From Gemmatimonadales bacterium (lineage in GTDB: Bacteria > Gemmatimonadota > Gemmatimonadetes > Gemmatimonadales > GWC2-71-9), in assembly GCA_030601605.1 (NCBI GenBank), contig JAUVTI010000148.1, forward strand, positions 1-5,115: DNA of 5,115 bases, given 5' to 3'. The notes under the pieces are model-generated. The model saw only the letters and a program-made list of their open reading frames with translations, had not been told where the DNA came from and searched no databases. This document shows positions 1 to 5,115 of the stretch, in pieces (position 1 is the stretch's first letter; every line of letters begins with the position of its first letter). Position numbers and translations under genes: made by a program.

Positions 1-145
1 GTGCGCCAAGGTGGTGGAGGGCGCGCTGGAGCTTCAGGGCGTGCAGCGTGCACGAGTGGCCGCCCGCAAGCCGCACGCGCCGATCGAGGGGCCGCTCGAC
101 CACGTAGAGGTGGTGCTGGAGCGCTCGCGCGGCGATGACGCTTGA
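1..145 (+). CDS. folB: Dihydroneopterin aldolase, C-terminal fragment (window-truncated)
   Basis: This is the last 47 codons of a gene that begins before the window. The frame starts at base 2 and stops at TGA 143-145. FolB converts 7,8-dihydroneopterin to 6-hydroxymethyl-dihydropterin plus glycolaldehyde in cytoplasmic folate synthesis. The visible part matches the end of the family: a helix (VVEGALELQG), a beta strand (ARVAARK), the KPHAPI segment whose Lys (codon 68-70) corresponds to the conserved catalytic lysine of FolB, then a GPLDHVEVVLER strand. The next gene, folK, takes the FolB product and overlaps it by 11 nt, which strongly supports the call. The FolB/FolX/epimerase fold family shares this tail, so the fragment alone is not fully specific; the folK neighbour decides it. 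The catalytic Tyr and Glu of the N-terminal half lie outside the window. Confidence 0.85.
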   Translation, partial: CAKVVEGALELQGVQRARVAARKPHAPIEGPLDHVEVVLERSRGDDA

Positions 146-551
146 GTGGGCGTTCGTCGCCCTCGGCTCGAACATCGGCGACCGCAACGCGAGCCTCGAG
201 CTCGCACGCGAGCGGCTGGCAGCGCTCCCCGGCACCACGCTGGCGGCGGCAAGCGCCATCGAGGAAACGGAGCCCCTCGGTCCTGTGCCGCAGGGGACGT
301 ACCTCAACCAGATGGCGCTGCTCCACACCGAGCTGGCGCCACGCGAGCTGCTCGACGCATGCCTGAGGATCGAGATGGAGGCGGGGCGCGAGCGGAGGGA
401 GCGGTGGGGGCCGCGCGTGCTGGACCTGGATATCGTCCGCTACGGCGACCGCGAGGTGCGGGAGCCAGGGTTGACCATCCCGCATCCGGAATTGCCCAAC
501 CGGCCCTTCTGGCTGCGTGAACTCGCGGAGCTCGAGTCCTATGTCGAATGA
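135..551 (+). CDS. folK: 2-amino-4-hydroxy-6-hydroxymethyldihydropteridine diphosphokinase (HPPK)
   Basis: The 138-aa cytoplasmic enzyme transfers pyrophosphate from ATP to 6-hydroxymethyl-7,8-dihydropterin, the step after FolB and before dihydropteroate synthase. Family motifs appear in order: the LGSNIGDR N-terminal loop (residues 10-17), ETEPLGP (45-50) with YLNQM (56-60) for pterin binding, RWGPR (90-94), the metal-binding LDLDI pair Asp97/Asp99, IPHPEL with His117 (115-120), and Arg123 in NRPFWLREL. The protein is somewhat shorter than the roughly 160 aa of the E. coli enzyme; the shortening is outside the motifs and nothing essential is missing. The ATG lies inside the end of folB (11-nt overlap), with a weak GGAG at 118-121 about 13 nt upstream, so translational coupling is likely. 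The 3' end overlaps panB by 11 nt. Confidence 0.96.
   Translation: MTLEWAFVALGSNIGDRNASLELARERLAALPGTTLAAASAIEETEPLGPVPQGTYLNQMALLHTELAPRELLDACLRIEMEAGRERRERWGPRVLDLDIVRYGDREVREPGLTIPHPELPNRPFWLRELAELESYVE
527..530 (+). promoter_or_regulatory. Shine-Dalgarno GGAG for panB
   Basis: A GGAG tetramer ends 10 nt before ATG 541, inside the folK coding sequence. It supports ATG 541 as the panB start over the upstream in-frame GTG at 517, which has no comparable site. Confidence 0.55.
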
Positions 552-1356
552 ACCGAAACCGGTGACGGTGCTCGATCTCGTGCGAATGAAGCGCGAGGGG
601 CGCCGCATCGTGATGCTGACGGCCTACGACGCGCTGTTCGCTTCTCTGGTCGACGAAGCCGGAGTGGACGTGGTGCTGGTGGGGGATTCCCTCAACACCG
701 TTCTGTGTGGTGAGGAGACGACGCTGTCGGCTACGCTGGACCAGATGATCTATCACGGCAGCATCGTCCGCGCCGGCGTGCGGCGCGCGCTGGTCGCAGT
801 GGACATGCCGTTCCTCAGCTATCAGGTGTCGATCGAGGACGCAAAGCGCAACGCCGGCCGCGTCCTGAAGGAGACCGGTGTGCAGGCCGTCAAGCTCGAG
901 GGTGGGGCGAACATGGCGCCCACGGTCCGCGCGCTGGTCGAGATTGGGATCCCCGTCATAGGGCACCTCGGCTTCACTCCGCAGTCGATGCACGCGCTCG
1001 GCGGCTACAGGGTGCAGGGAAGGGGGGAAGACGCGGTGAAGCGCCTCGTGGCCGACGCGAAGGCCCTGGAGGACGCGGGCGCGTTCTCGATCGTGCTCGA
1101 GTTGATGCCGTCCGAGGTCGCGCGACGGATAACGGAAGCGGTGAGCATCCCGACGATCGGCATCGGATCGGGTCCGCAGTGCGACGGCCAGGTGCTCGTG
1201 CTGCACGACATGCTCGGGCTGAACCCGGGCTTCGAGCCCAAGTTCCTCAAGCGCTATGCCGAGTTGGCCGACAGCGTCAAGCAGGCGGTGAGTGCCTTCG
1301 GGGCGGACGTGCGGGAGGGGCGCTACCCAGACGAGAGCCACAGCTACGACGAATGA
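541..1356 (+). CDS. panB: 3-methyl-2-oxobutanoate hydroxymethyltransferase (ketopantoate hydroxymethyltransferase)
   Basis: This enzyme moves a hydroxymethyl group from 5,10-methylene-tetrahydrofolate to alpha-ketoisovalerate, giving ketopantoate, the first committed step to pantothenate and CoA. The 271-aa protein is a single (beta/alpha)8 barrel close to the usual ~265 aa. Visible landmarks are MLTAYD (25-30), VGDSLN with metal-ligand Asp49, VDMPF with Asp88, KLEGG with Lys118, GHLGFTPQS (141-149), LELMP with catalytic-type Glu187, IGIGSG (207-211) and the terminal HSY. The start is ATG 541, with GGAG at 527-530 spaced 10 nt upstream. An in-frame GTG at 517 would add MNSRSSSP, which is not family-like and extends the folK overlap, so it is rejected. 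The gene overlaps the folK stop by 11 nt and shares 4 nt (ATGA) with panC, which supports coupled translation. Confidence 0.97.
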   Translation: MSNEPKPVTVLDLVRMKREGRRIVMLTAYDALFASLVDEAGVDVVLVGDSLNTVLCGEETTLSATLDQMIYHGSIVRAGVRRALVAVDMPFLSYQVSIEDAKRNAGRVLKETGVQAVKLEGGANMAPTVRALVEIGIPVIGHLGFTPQSMHALGGYRVQGRGEDAVKRLVADAKALEDAGAFSIVLELMPSEVARRITEAVSIPTIGIGSGPQCDGQVLVLHDMLGLNPGFEPKFLKRYAELADSVKQAVSAFGADVREGRYPDESHSYDE

Positions 1357-2228
1357 TAGAGATCGCCGACCCTGACGCGATGCGCACCTGGTCGCGCGCC
1401 GAGCGGAAGAGCGGTCGGACCATCGCGCTGGTGCCCACGATGGGCTCCCTGCACGAGGGTCATCTGCGTCTCATCGACCGGGTCCGGGAGCGCGTGGACC
1501 GGGTTGTGGTGAGCATCTTCGTCAATCCCCTCCAGTTCGGATCCACGGAGGATCTCGGCGCGTACCCGCGCGACCTGGACCGGGACCGGGCCGCGGCGCT
1601 GGGGCGCGGCACGGACGGCCTGTTCGTCCCCACTGCAGAAGTGATGTATCCCGCTCCGGCAGTCGTACGAGTCGTGCCGGGCTCTCTCGCTGACAGCCTG
1701 TGCGGCGCGCAGCGGCCGGGGCACTTCGAAGGCGTGCTCACGGTGGTGATGAAGCTGTTCAACATCGTGGAGCCCAACCTGGCGTCGTTCGGGCGCAAGG
1801 ATGCGCAGCAGGCCGTCGTGATTCGGCGCATGGTGACCGACCTCAACCTCCCCATCGAGATCGACGTCGCGCCGACGGTGCGAGAGCGCGATGGGTTGGC
1901 CATGAGCTCCCGCAACGCATACCTGAGCGAAGCAGAGCGACGCGTGGCGCCGGCCCTGGCGCGCGGACTCGATGCGGCGCACGAGGCCTTCCTCGGCGGC
2001 GAGCGCGCGGTGGATCGACTCGTGGCCGCCGCGCGGGCGCCGATCGATTCGGAGCCGGCCCTGGAGCTCGAATACCTGGAGGTCGTGGATCCGGTGTCGC
2101 TGGCTCCTGTCGAGACGGCCGAGGCCGCGAGCATCATGGCCGTCGCCGCGCGAATCGGTGCGGCGCGCCTCATCGACAACATCATCCTGGGTGAGGGCAC
2201 AGGCGCCGATCCCCGCGTGGGGCAGTGA
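1353..2228 (+). CDS. panC: Pantothenate synthetase (pantoate--beta-alanine ligase)
   Basis: PanC condenses pantoate with beta-alanine, using ATP and passing through a pantoyl-adenylate, to make pantothenate in the cytoplasm. The 291-aa product is close to the family norm (283 aa in E. coli). It shows the nucleotidylyl-transferase signature VPTMGSLHEGH (His34 and His37 form the HIGH-type motif), FVNPLQFG (57-63, with the substrate-contacting Gln61), GHFEGV (123-128), FGRKDAQQ (146-153, Lys149/Asp150/Gln153) and the KMSKS-like GLAMSSRN loop (181-188). A C-terminal dimer/lid domain follows, with LEYLEVVDP near 238-247. The start is the ATG of the ATGA overlap with the panB stop; the frame is open upstream, but that extension runs inside panB and is not PanC-like. 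The 3' end overlaps a GTG for the next gene by 4 nt. No panD (beta-alanine) or panE is in the window. Confidence 0.97.
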   Translation: MIEIADPDAMRTWSRAERKSGRTIALVPTMGSLHEGHLRLIDRVRERVDRVVVSIFVNPLQFGSTEDLGAYPRDLDRDRAAALGRGTDGLFVPTAEVMYPAPAVVRVVPGSLADSLCGAQRPGHFEGVLTVVMKLFNIVEPNLASFGRKDAQQAVVIRRMVTDLNLPIEIDVAPTVRERDGLAMSSRNAYLSEAERRVAPALARGLDAAHEAFLGGERAVDRLVAAARAPIDSEPALELEYLEVVDPVSLAPVETAEAASIMAVAARIGAARLIDNIILGEGTGADPRVGQ

Positions 2229-2797
2229 GCGGGGCCGGAGACGCCTCGGTGTCGGTCGTGGCGCTGCCACCCTGGGCCAGGGTCAGCGACAGGCGCCGCG
2301 CCCACGTGGAGCGGGCGGGGCGGCTCATCTCGGAGTGGGCCGACGCGATGGCGGTGATACCGACCGAGCGCGACAGGTGGCTCAGGGCGGTGAGCATGCA
2401 CGACGCCCTGAAGGACGCCCCGCGCGAGCTGCTGCTCGAGCTGGCGCCCCGGGCGTGGGACGACGACTCGCTCAGGCACGGACCCGCGGCAGCGGTGCTG
2501 GCCGAGCGCGAGGGCGAGGGCGACCGTGGTGTACTGGACGCGGTTCGCTACCACTCCATCGGCTTTGCCGGTTGGGACGATGTGGGCCGCATGCTCTATC
2601 TCGCCGACTACCTGGAGCCGGGGCGCCGACGCGGCCGCGACGAGCGCGCGCGGCGCACGGCGCTCGTGCCCGAGAACCCGGCCGGCGTGCTCAGGGAAGT
2701 GGCCGCCGAGCGCCTGGGGCTGACGATCGCCGCGGGGTACCGGCTCCTGCCTGAAACCGTCGAGTTCTGGAACGGATTGACGTGCGACGCATCCTGA
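2225..2797 (+). CDS. yqeK: YqeK-like HD-domain phosphohydrolase (putative symmetrical Ap4A hydrolase)
   Basis: The protein is a 190-aa cytoplasmic HD-superfamily metal hydrolase. YqeK members split diadenosine tetraphosphate symmetrically to two ADP. The metal/catalytic pattern is complete: His27 (RRRAHVERA), His59-Asp60 (MHDALKD), His85 (LRHGPAAA), His110 (VRYHSIGFAGW) and Asp128 in YLADYLEPGR. The last two segments closely follow the YqeK signature RYHT.G...(I/V)ADYIEPGR. The length is normal. The start is uncertain: GTG 2225 forms a 4-nt GTGA overlap with the panC stop, but in-frame GTG 2249 has a well-placed GGAG at 2237-2240 and would remove only eight non-conserved residues. YqeK usually sits beside nadD; here it follows panC, another HIGH-type nucleotidylyl transferase. 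The next gene encodes a LytR_C protein, a common YqeK companion. Family assignment is firm; the Ap4A substrate is inferred. Confidence 0.85.
   Translation: MSGAGDASVSVVALPPWARVSDRRRAHVERAGRLISEWADAMAVIPTERDRWLRAVSMHDALKDAPRELLLELAPRAWDDDSLRHGPAAAVLAEREGEGDRGVLDAVRYHSIGFAGWDDVGRMLYLADYLEPGRRRGRDERARRTALVPENPAGVLREVAAERLGLTIAAGYRLLPETVEFWNGLTCDAS
2237..2240 (+). promoter_or_regulatory. Possible Shine-Dalgarno GGAG for an alternative yqeK start
   Basis: GGAG (within GGGGCCGGAG) lies 8 nt before an in-frame GTG at 2249. By contrast, GTG 2225 has only a G-rich stretch abutting it 2 nt away. This site argues for a start at 2249 and a 20-nt gap after panC; the GTGA overlap argues for 2225. The sequence does not settle it. 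Confidence 0.4.
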
Positions 2798-3189
2798 TCG
2801 CCATGGCTGCGGCGGCCGCCGTGGCCGTCGGAGCGTGGCTCGCCTGGCGCGGGGCCACGGGAGAGCGCGGCCAGTACCCGATTCCCGGCGATGGTGAGCG
2901 GATCACCGTGGAGGTGCTCAACGCCACAGGCGTCGATGGACTGGCGCGAGCGACCACGCGGCAACTGCGGCGTGCGGGGATCGACGTCGTGTACTTCGGC
3001 ACGGCCTCGTCGGATACTCTCGAGCAGACCTACATTGCGGTGCGTCGGGGGGACACCACCGCCGCTGTGCGCATCCGCGCCGCGCTGGGGGTGGGGCGAA
3101 TCGTTGTGGAGCCCGACTCCCGACTACTGCTCGACGCCAGCGTGTTCCTCGGGCGGGACATCACGCTGCTGATCCACTTCGGTCCTTAG
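2782..3189 (+). CDS. Small membrane-anchored LytR_C-domain protein
   Basis: The 135-aa protein has an N-terminal signal-anchor (Arg2-Arg3, then a hydrophobic Ala/Val/Leu-rich stretch to about residue 22), a short linker, and one extracytoplasmic domain from about 40 to 135. The domain resembles the LytR C-terminal domain (LytR_C, PF13399): ITVEVLNATGVDGLA (41-55), RRAGIDVVYFGTA (63-75) and a closing LLLDASVFLGRDITLL strand pair. The LytR-CpsA-Psr phosphotransferase domain is absent, so no ligase activity is expected; the biochemical role of stand-alone LytR_C proteins is not established, though some affect the cell envelope. The start is GTG 2782, overlapping yqeK by 16 nt with a GGA-containing stretch just upstream; ATG 2803 would remove the positive n-region and lacks a ribosome site. 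Its last 66 nt overlap rlmN on the opposite strand. Confidence 0.78.
   Translation: MRRILIAMAAAAAVAVGAWLAWRGATGERGQYPIPGDGERITVEVLNATGVDGLARATTRQLRRAGIDVVYFGTASSDTLEQTYIAVRRGDTTAAVRIRAALGVGRIVVEPDSRLLLDASVFLGRDITLLIHFGP
3124..3189. other. 66-bp tail-to-tail gene overlap (lytR_C / rlmN)
   Basis: Both genes read through this segment in opposite directions. Plus strand: the last 21 LytR_C residues and TAG 3187-3189. Minus strand: RlmN residues 334-354 and TAG at 3126-3124. The plus-strand stop TAG is the complement of CTA, the Leu334 codon that ends RlmN's conserved ACGQL. The plus-strand frame carries the conserved LytR_C ending, while the RlmN frame encodes a variable, acidic tail. No hairpin with a T-tract is visible in or beside the overlap. 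Confidence 0.85.
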
Positions 3190-4188
3190 CTGGCCACACG
3201 CGGCGCTGATATCCAATCCGCGGCTCCTCCGGAGCGTGGCGTTCACTCCCTGATCCCTGAGCAGCTTTGCGAAGCGGCGCGCCTCGGCACGGGCGGTCGG
3301 CTCCAGTCCCGGAGCGCCGCCGGGGTGGAGCGGGAGCAGGTTCACCAGAGCCCCCAGTGCCAGAGCATGGCGCGCCAGCTCCCGAGCATCCCGCTCCGAG
3401 TCGTTCACGTCCCGGATCATGACGTATTCGAACGTCACGCGCTTGGGGAAGCGGCGCAGCGTTTCGAGAACGCTTGCCAGGGGATACTTGCCCTCGACCG
3501 GCATGATGGCGCGCCGCGCCTCCGTGGTGGGCGCGTGCAGCGACAGGGCCACGCGGAACTGTTCCGGTCTCGCTGCCAGCAGTTCCAGCTTCGGAACGAT
3601 CCCTATGGTGCTCACGGTGATGTGGCGGGCGCCGATTCCGAGACCCAGCGGATCGTTGAGGATGGTCAGCGCCAGGTCCACCGCCTCCCAGTTGTGAAGC
3701 GGCTCACCCATCCCCATGAACACGACGTTGGCGGGTCTGCCGTACGCCTCGTCGAGCACCAGCTCCCGCACCTGCGCCGCGATCTCCCAGGCGGCCAGGT
3801 GCCGGATGAAACCCATCCGTCCGGTGGCGCAGAAGACGCACCCGTATGCGCACCCGGCCTGGGACGAAATGCAAAGCGTGCGGCGCCGGCCCTCGGGGAT
3901 CAGCACCGACTCGACGGCGCCGCGATCTCGGAACTCGAACAGGAACTTGACCGTGCCGTCCGCCGATACCTGCTCGGTTCTGCCGCCGGGCCGGGGCAGT
4001 GGGAAATCGCTCTCGAGCGCGGACCGAAGGTTCTGCGGCAAGTCCGTGGCATCCGACCAGGCCGCGACGGGACGCTGCCACAGCCGCGGCAGAATCTGGC
4101 GGGCGCGATACGCGGCCTCCCCGCGCGCGGCCACCCAGTCGTCGATGATGCGGGCTGCCTCTGCCGGCGCGACGTCGAGTAGGTTCAC
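3124..4188 (-). CDS. rlmN: Dual-specificity 23S rRNA/tRNA adenine-C2 methyltransferase
   Basis: RlmN is a cytoplasmic radical-SAM enzyme that methylates C2 of A2503 in 23S rRNA (E. coli numbering) and of A37 in some tRNAs. The 354-aa protein shows an N-terminal RNA-binding region (YRARQI 27-32, DLPQNLR 49-55), Glu93 and Cys106 in VESVLIP...TLCISSQ, the 4Fe-4S motif C113-x3-C117-x2-C120, FCATGRMGF (119-127), MGMGEPLHN (158-166), VSTIGIVPK (192-200), SLHAP (216-220), PVEGKYP (230-236), FEYVMI.DVND (253-263) and the methyl-carrying Cys331 in ACGQL. Both reaction cysteines (106 and 331) and all cluster ligands are present. GEPLxN favours RlmN over the Cfr resistance enzyme. The start is GTG 4188, sharing 4 nt (GTGA) with the upstream stop; no Shine-Dalgarno is seen, so coupling is likely. 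The C-terminal tail overlaps the lytR_C gene. Confidence 0.97.
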   Translation of the reverse strand: MNLLDVAPAEAARIIDDWVAARGEAAYRARQILPRLWQRPVAAWSDATDLPQNLRSALESDFPLPRPGGRTEQVSADGTVKFLFEFRDRGAVESVLIPEGRRRTLCISSQAGCAYGCVFCATGRMGFIRHLAAWEIAAQVRELVLDEAYGRPANVVFMGMGEPLHNWEAVDLALTILNDPLGLGIGARHITVSTIGIVPKLELLAARPEQFRVALSLHAPTTEARRAIMPVEGKYPLASVLETLRRFPKRVTFEYVMIRDVNDSERDARELARHALALGALVNLLPLHPGGAPGLEPTARAEARRFAKLLRDQGVNATLRRSRGLDISAACGQLRTEVDQQRDVPPEEHAGVEQ

Positions 4189-5090
4189 TGCAGGATCTGC
4201 GCGTCGATGCCCACGCGGAATGTGGCGCCCAGATCGTTGCTGCCGCTCCCAGCGGAGAGCCCGATCTCATAGCGCCCGATGAGCAGTCCCACTCCCAGGC
4301 CGAAGCGAACTGTCCGCTCGATGTATCCGGCTTCGCTCGTGACGGCGAACTCGACGCGCACGGTCCGGTCCATCGTGAGACCGGTGGCCAACGTGTGGTC
4401 CCAGTATCCAGAGCCGCCGTACGTCGCGCCGTAGCGGAACACTACCCGCGTGGCCGCGCCGACGAACGGTACCGAGTCCCCCGCCACGAACTCCGCTCCG
4501 AGGTAGTAGTCCGTGGTTTCCTGCCGCGTGAAATCGATGGGAAAGAAGTGGGTGGCGGCAGCGAGATTGAGCCGCTTGTGCGCGGCGACGCGGATCCCGG
4601 CGTCCAACGTGAACCCGTGCTGGTCGAGGAAGTCGAACTGGGCGTCGTGATAGGCGAGGAGCAGGCCTGCCTGCAGGAAACCGAATCGCGCTCCCACGTT
4701 GGCGCCGACCATTTGCTCGTACACCGGAATCGTACCTTCGACACTGGCGGGCGAGGTCGTCGTGCGCACGAGGCCCCGCACCTGCATCCGGCCGTACAGC
4801 AGCCCCAACTGCATCCGCGGGCCCAGCGAGTAGCCCGCGCCGGCGAGCAGCCCGGAGAGGCCGACCACCTCCGACGTGCGAGCCATCTCCAGACCGAGGC
4901 TGAACCCGGTCGGATCGGGGGTGGGGGCGGGGTTCCAGAAGGCCCCCGTGGTGCCCATTTCGAAGGCGGGAGGCCGACTCAGGGTAGTGGTGGTGACCCG
5001 CCACAGGTCAGCGGCCGGCGGTGCCTGGGCGTGCAGCGGGGCCGCGAGCAGCGCGAGGGCAAGGGTGGCGGTGGCGCCGAATGATCGCAC
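4185..5090 (-). CDS. Secreted, probably outer-membrane beta-barrel protein of unknown function
   Basis: The product is 301 aa from GTG 5090. An N-terminal signal peptide is clear: a hydrophobic core (ATLALALLAAPL, about 8-19) and a cleavage region HAQA (20-23). The mature part is rich in alternating polar/hydrophobic strands with Gly and aromatic residues, as in barrels, for example MQLGLLYGRMQVRG (93-106), VVFRYGATYGG (216-226), VRFGLGVGLLIGRYEIGLSAG (261-281) and a closing FRVGIDAQIL. AFWNPAP (50-56) resembles the 'WNPA' segment seen early in PorV- and FadL-like barrels, but I cannot assign a family. There is no terminal Phe. The frame is open from GTG 5090 to the window edge (adding PRPRKASP) and no ribosome site precedes the GTG, so the true start may lie outside the window. 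It is translationally joined to rlmN by GTGA, with no evident functional link. Confidence 0.7.
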   Translation of the reverse strand: MRSFGATATLALALLAAPLHAQAPPAADLWRVTTTTLSRPPAFEMGTTGAFWNPAPTPDPTGFSLGLEMARTSEVVGLSGLLAGAGYSLGPRMQLGLLYGRMQVRGLVRTTTSPASVEGTIPVYEQMVGANVGARFGFLQAGLLLAYHDAQFDFLDQHGFTLDAGIRVAAHKRLNLAAATHFFPIDFTRQETTDYYLGAEFVAGDSVPFVGAATRVVFRYGATYGGSGYWDHTLATGLTMDRTVRVEFAVTSEAGYIERTVRFGLGVGLLIGRYEIGLSAGSGSNDLGATFRVGIDAQILQ

Positions 5091-5115
5091 GGGTGAAGCT
5101 TTGCGGGGTCGCGGG

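Noticed and set aside
517..540. Upstream GTG extension of panB
   Set aside because: The added MNSRSSSP is not family-like, and ATG 541 has a GGAG at a good distance.
304..1341. Long minus-strand open frame (345 codons) opposite folK and panB
   Set aside because: It has no recognisable domain, is rich in His/Arg/Ala as expected of an antisense frame in GC-rich DNA, and lies opposite two fully convincing genes.
1460..2554. Minus-strand open frame of 364 codons across panC and yqeK
   Set aside because: Its Ser/Arg/Thr-rich composition is typical of an antisense shadow. It spans two real genes and shows no domain or ribosome site.
3223..3235. Hairpin GCTCC-TCC-GGAGC considered as a terminator for the plus-strand operon
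   Set aside because: The stem is only 5 bp, with a 3-nt loop and no following T-tract, and lies within rlmN coding sequence. Such short GC hairpins are expected by chance here.
3325..4182. Long plus-strand open frame (285 codons) opposite rlmN
   Set aside because: rlmN has every catalytic motif on the other strand. This frame gives a low-complexity, motif-free product and is a GC-driven shadow.
3124..4188. Possible Cfr-type antibiotic-resistance methyltransferase instead of RlmN
   Set aside because: The MGMGEPLxN motif, full RlmN motif set, base composition like its neighbours and chromosomal housekeeping context fit RlmN; nothing suggests acquired Cfr.

Overview
The window is GC-rich (I estimate 65-70% by eye) and packed with genes: no gap between genes is long enough for an ordinary promoter. 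It holds housekeeping metabolic genes on the plus strand and a two-gene minus-strand block that converges on them. GTG starts, high GC, a lone LytR_C protein after a YqeK-type HD hydrolase, and a signal-peptide-bearing putative outer-membrane barrel point to a Gram-negative, high-GC bacterium. Gemmatimonadota is my best guess, inferred from gene content and style and not proven by any marker here.

Plus strand, 1-3189: the 3' end of folB (dihydroneopterin aldolase), then folK (HPPK), panB (ketopantoate hydroxymethyltransferase), panC (pantothenate synthetase), a YqeK-like HD phosphohydrolase, and a small membrane-anchored LytR_C-domain protein. With the starts chosen here every junction overlaps (11, 11, 4, 4 and 16 nt), so this looks like one translationally coupled operon. 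FolB and FolK make consecutive folate precursors. PanB uses 5,10-methylene-tetrahydrofolate as its one-carbon donor to make ketopantoate, and PanC joins pantoate to beta-alanine, so the first four genes form a coherent folate-to-pantothenate (CoA) supply line. YqeK family members hydrolyse Ap4A-type dinucleotides. The role of the LytR_C protein is unknown, but yqeK-lytR neighbourhoods recur in bacteria.

Minus strand, 5115-3124: a secreted, probably outer-membrane beta-barrel protein of unknown function is followed, with a 4-nt GTGA overlap, by rlmN (radical-SAM 23S rRNA/tRNA adenine-C2 methyltransferase). The barrel gene's reading frame stays open to the window edge, so its true start may lie outside.

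The most unusual structural feature is the tail-to-tail junction. rlmN runs 66 bp antisense into the end of the lytR_C gene, and the lytR_C stop codon TAG is the complement of the CTA leucine codon in RlmN's conserved ACGQL motif. I found no mobile elements, CRISPR arrays, RNA genes, convincing terminators or promoters, and no clear evidence of an undescribed defence or biosynthetic system. This is mainly an ordinary core-metabolism region with a few worthwhile architectural oddities.
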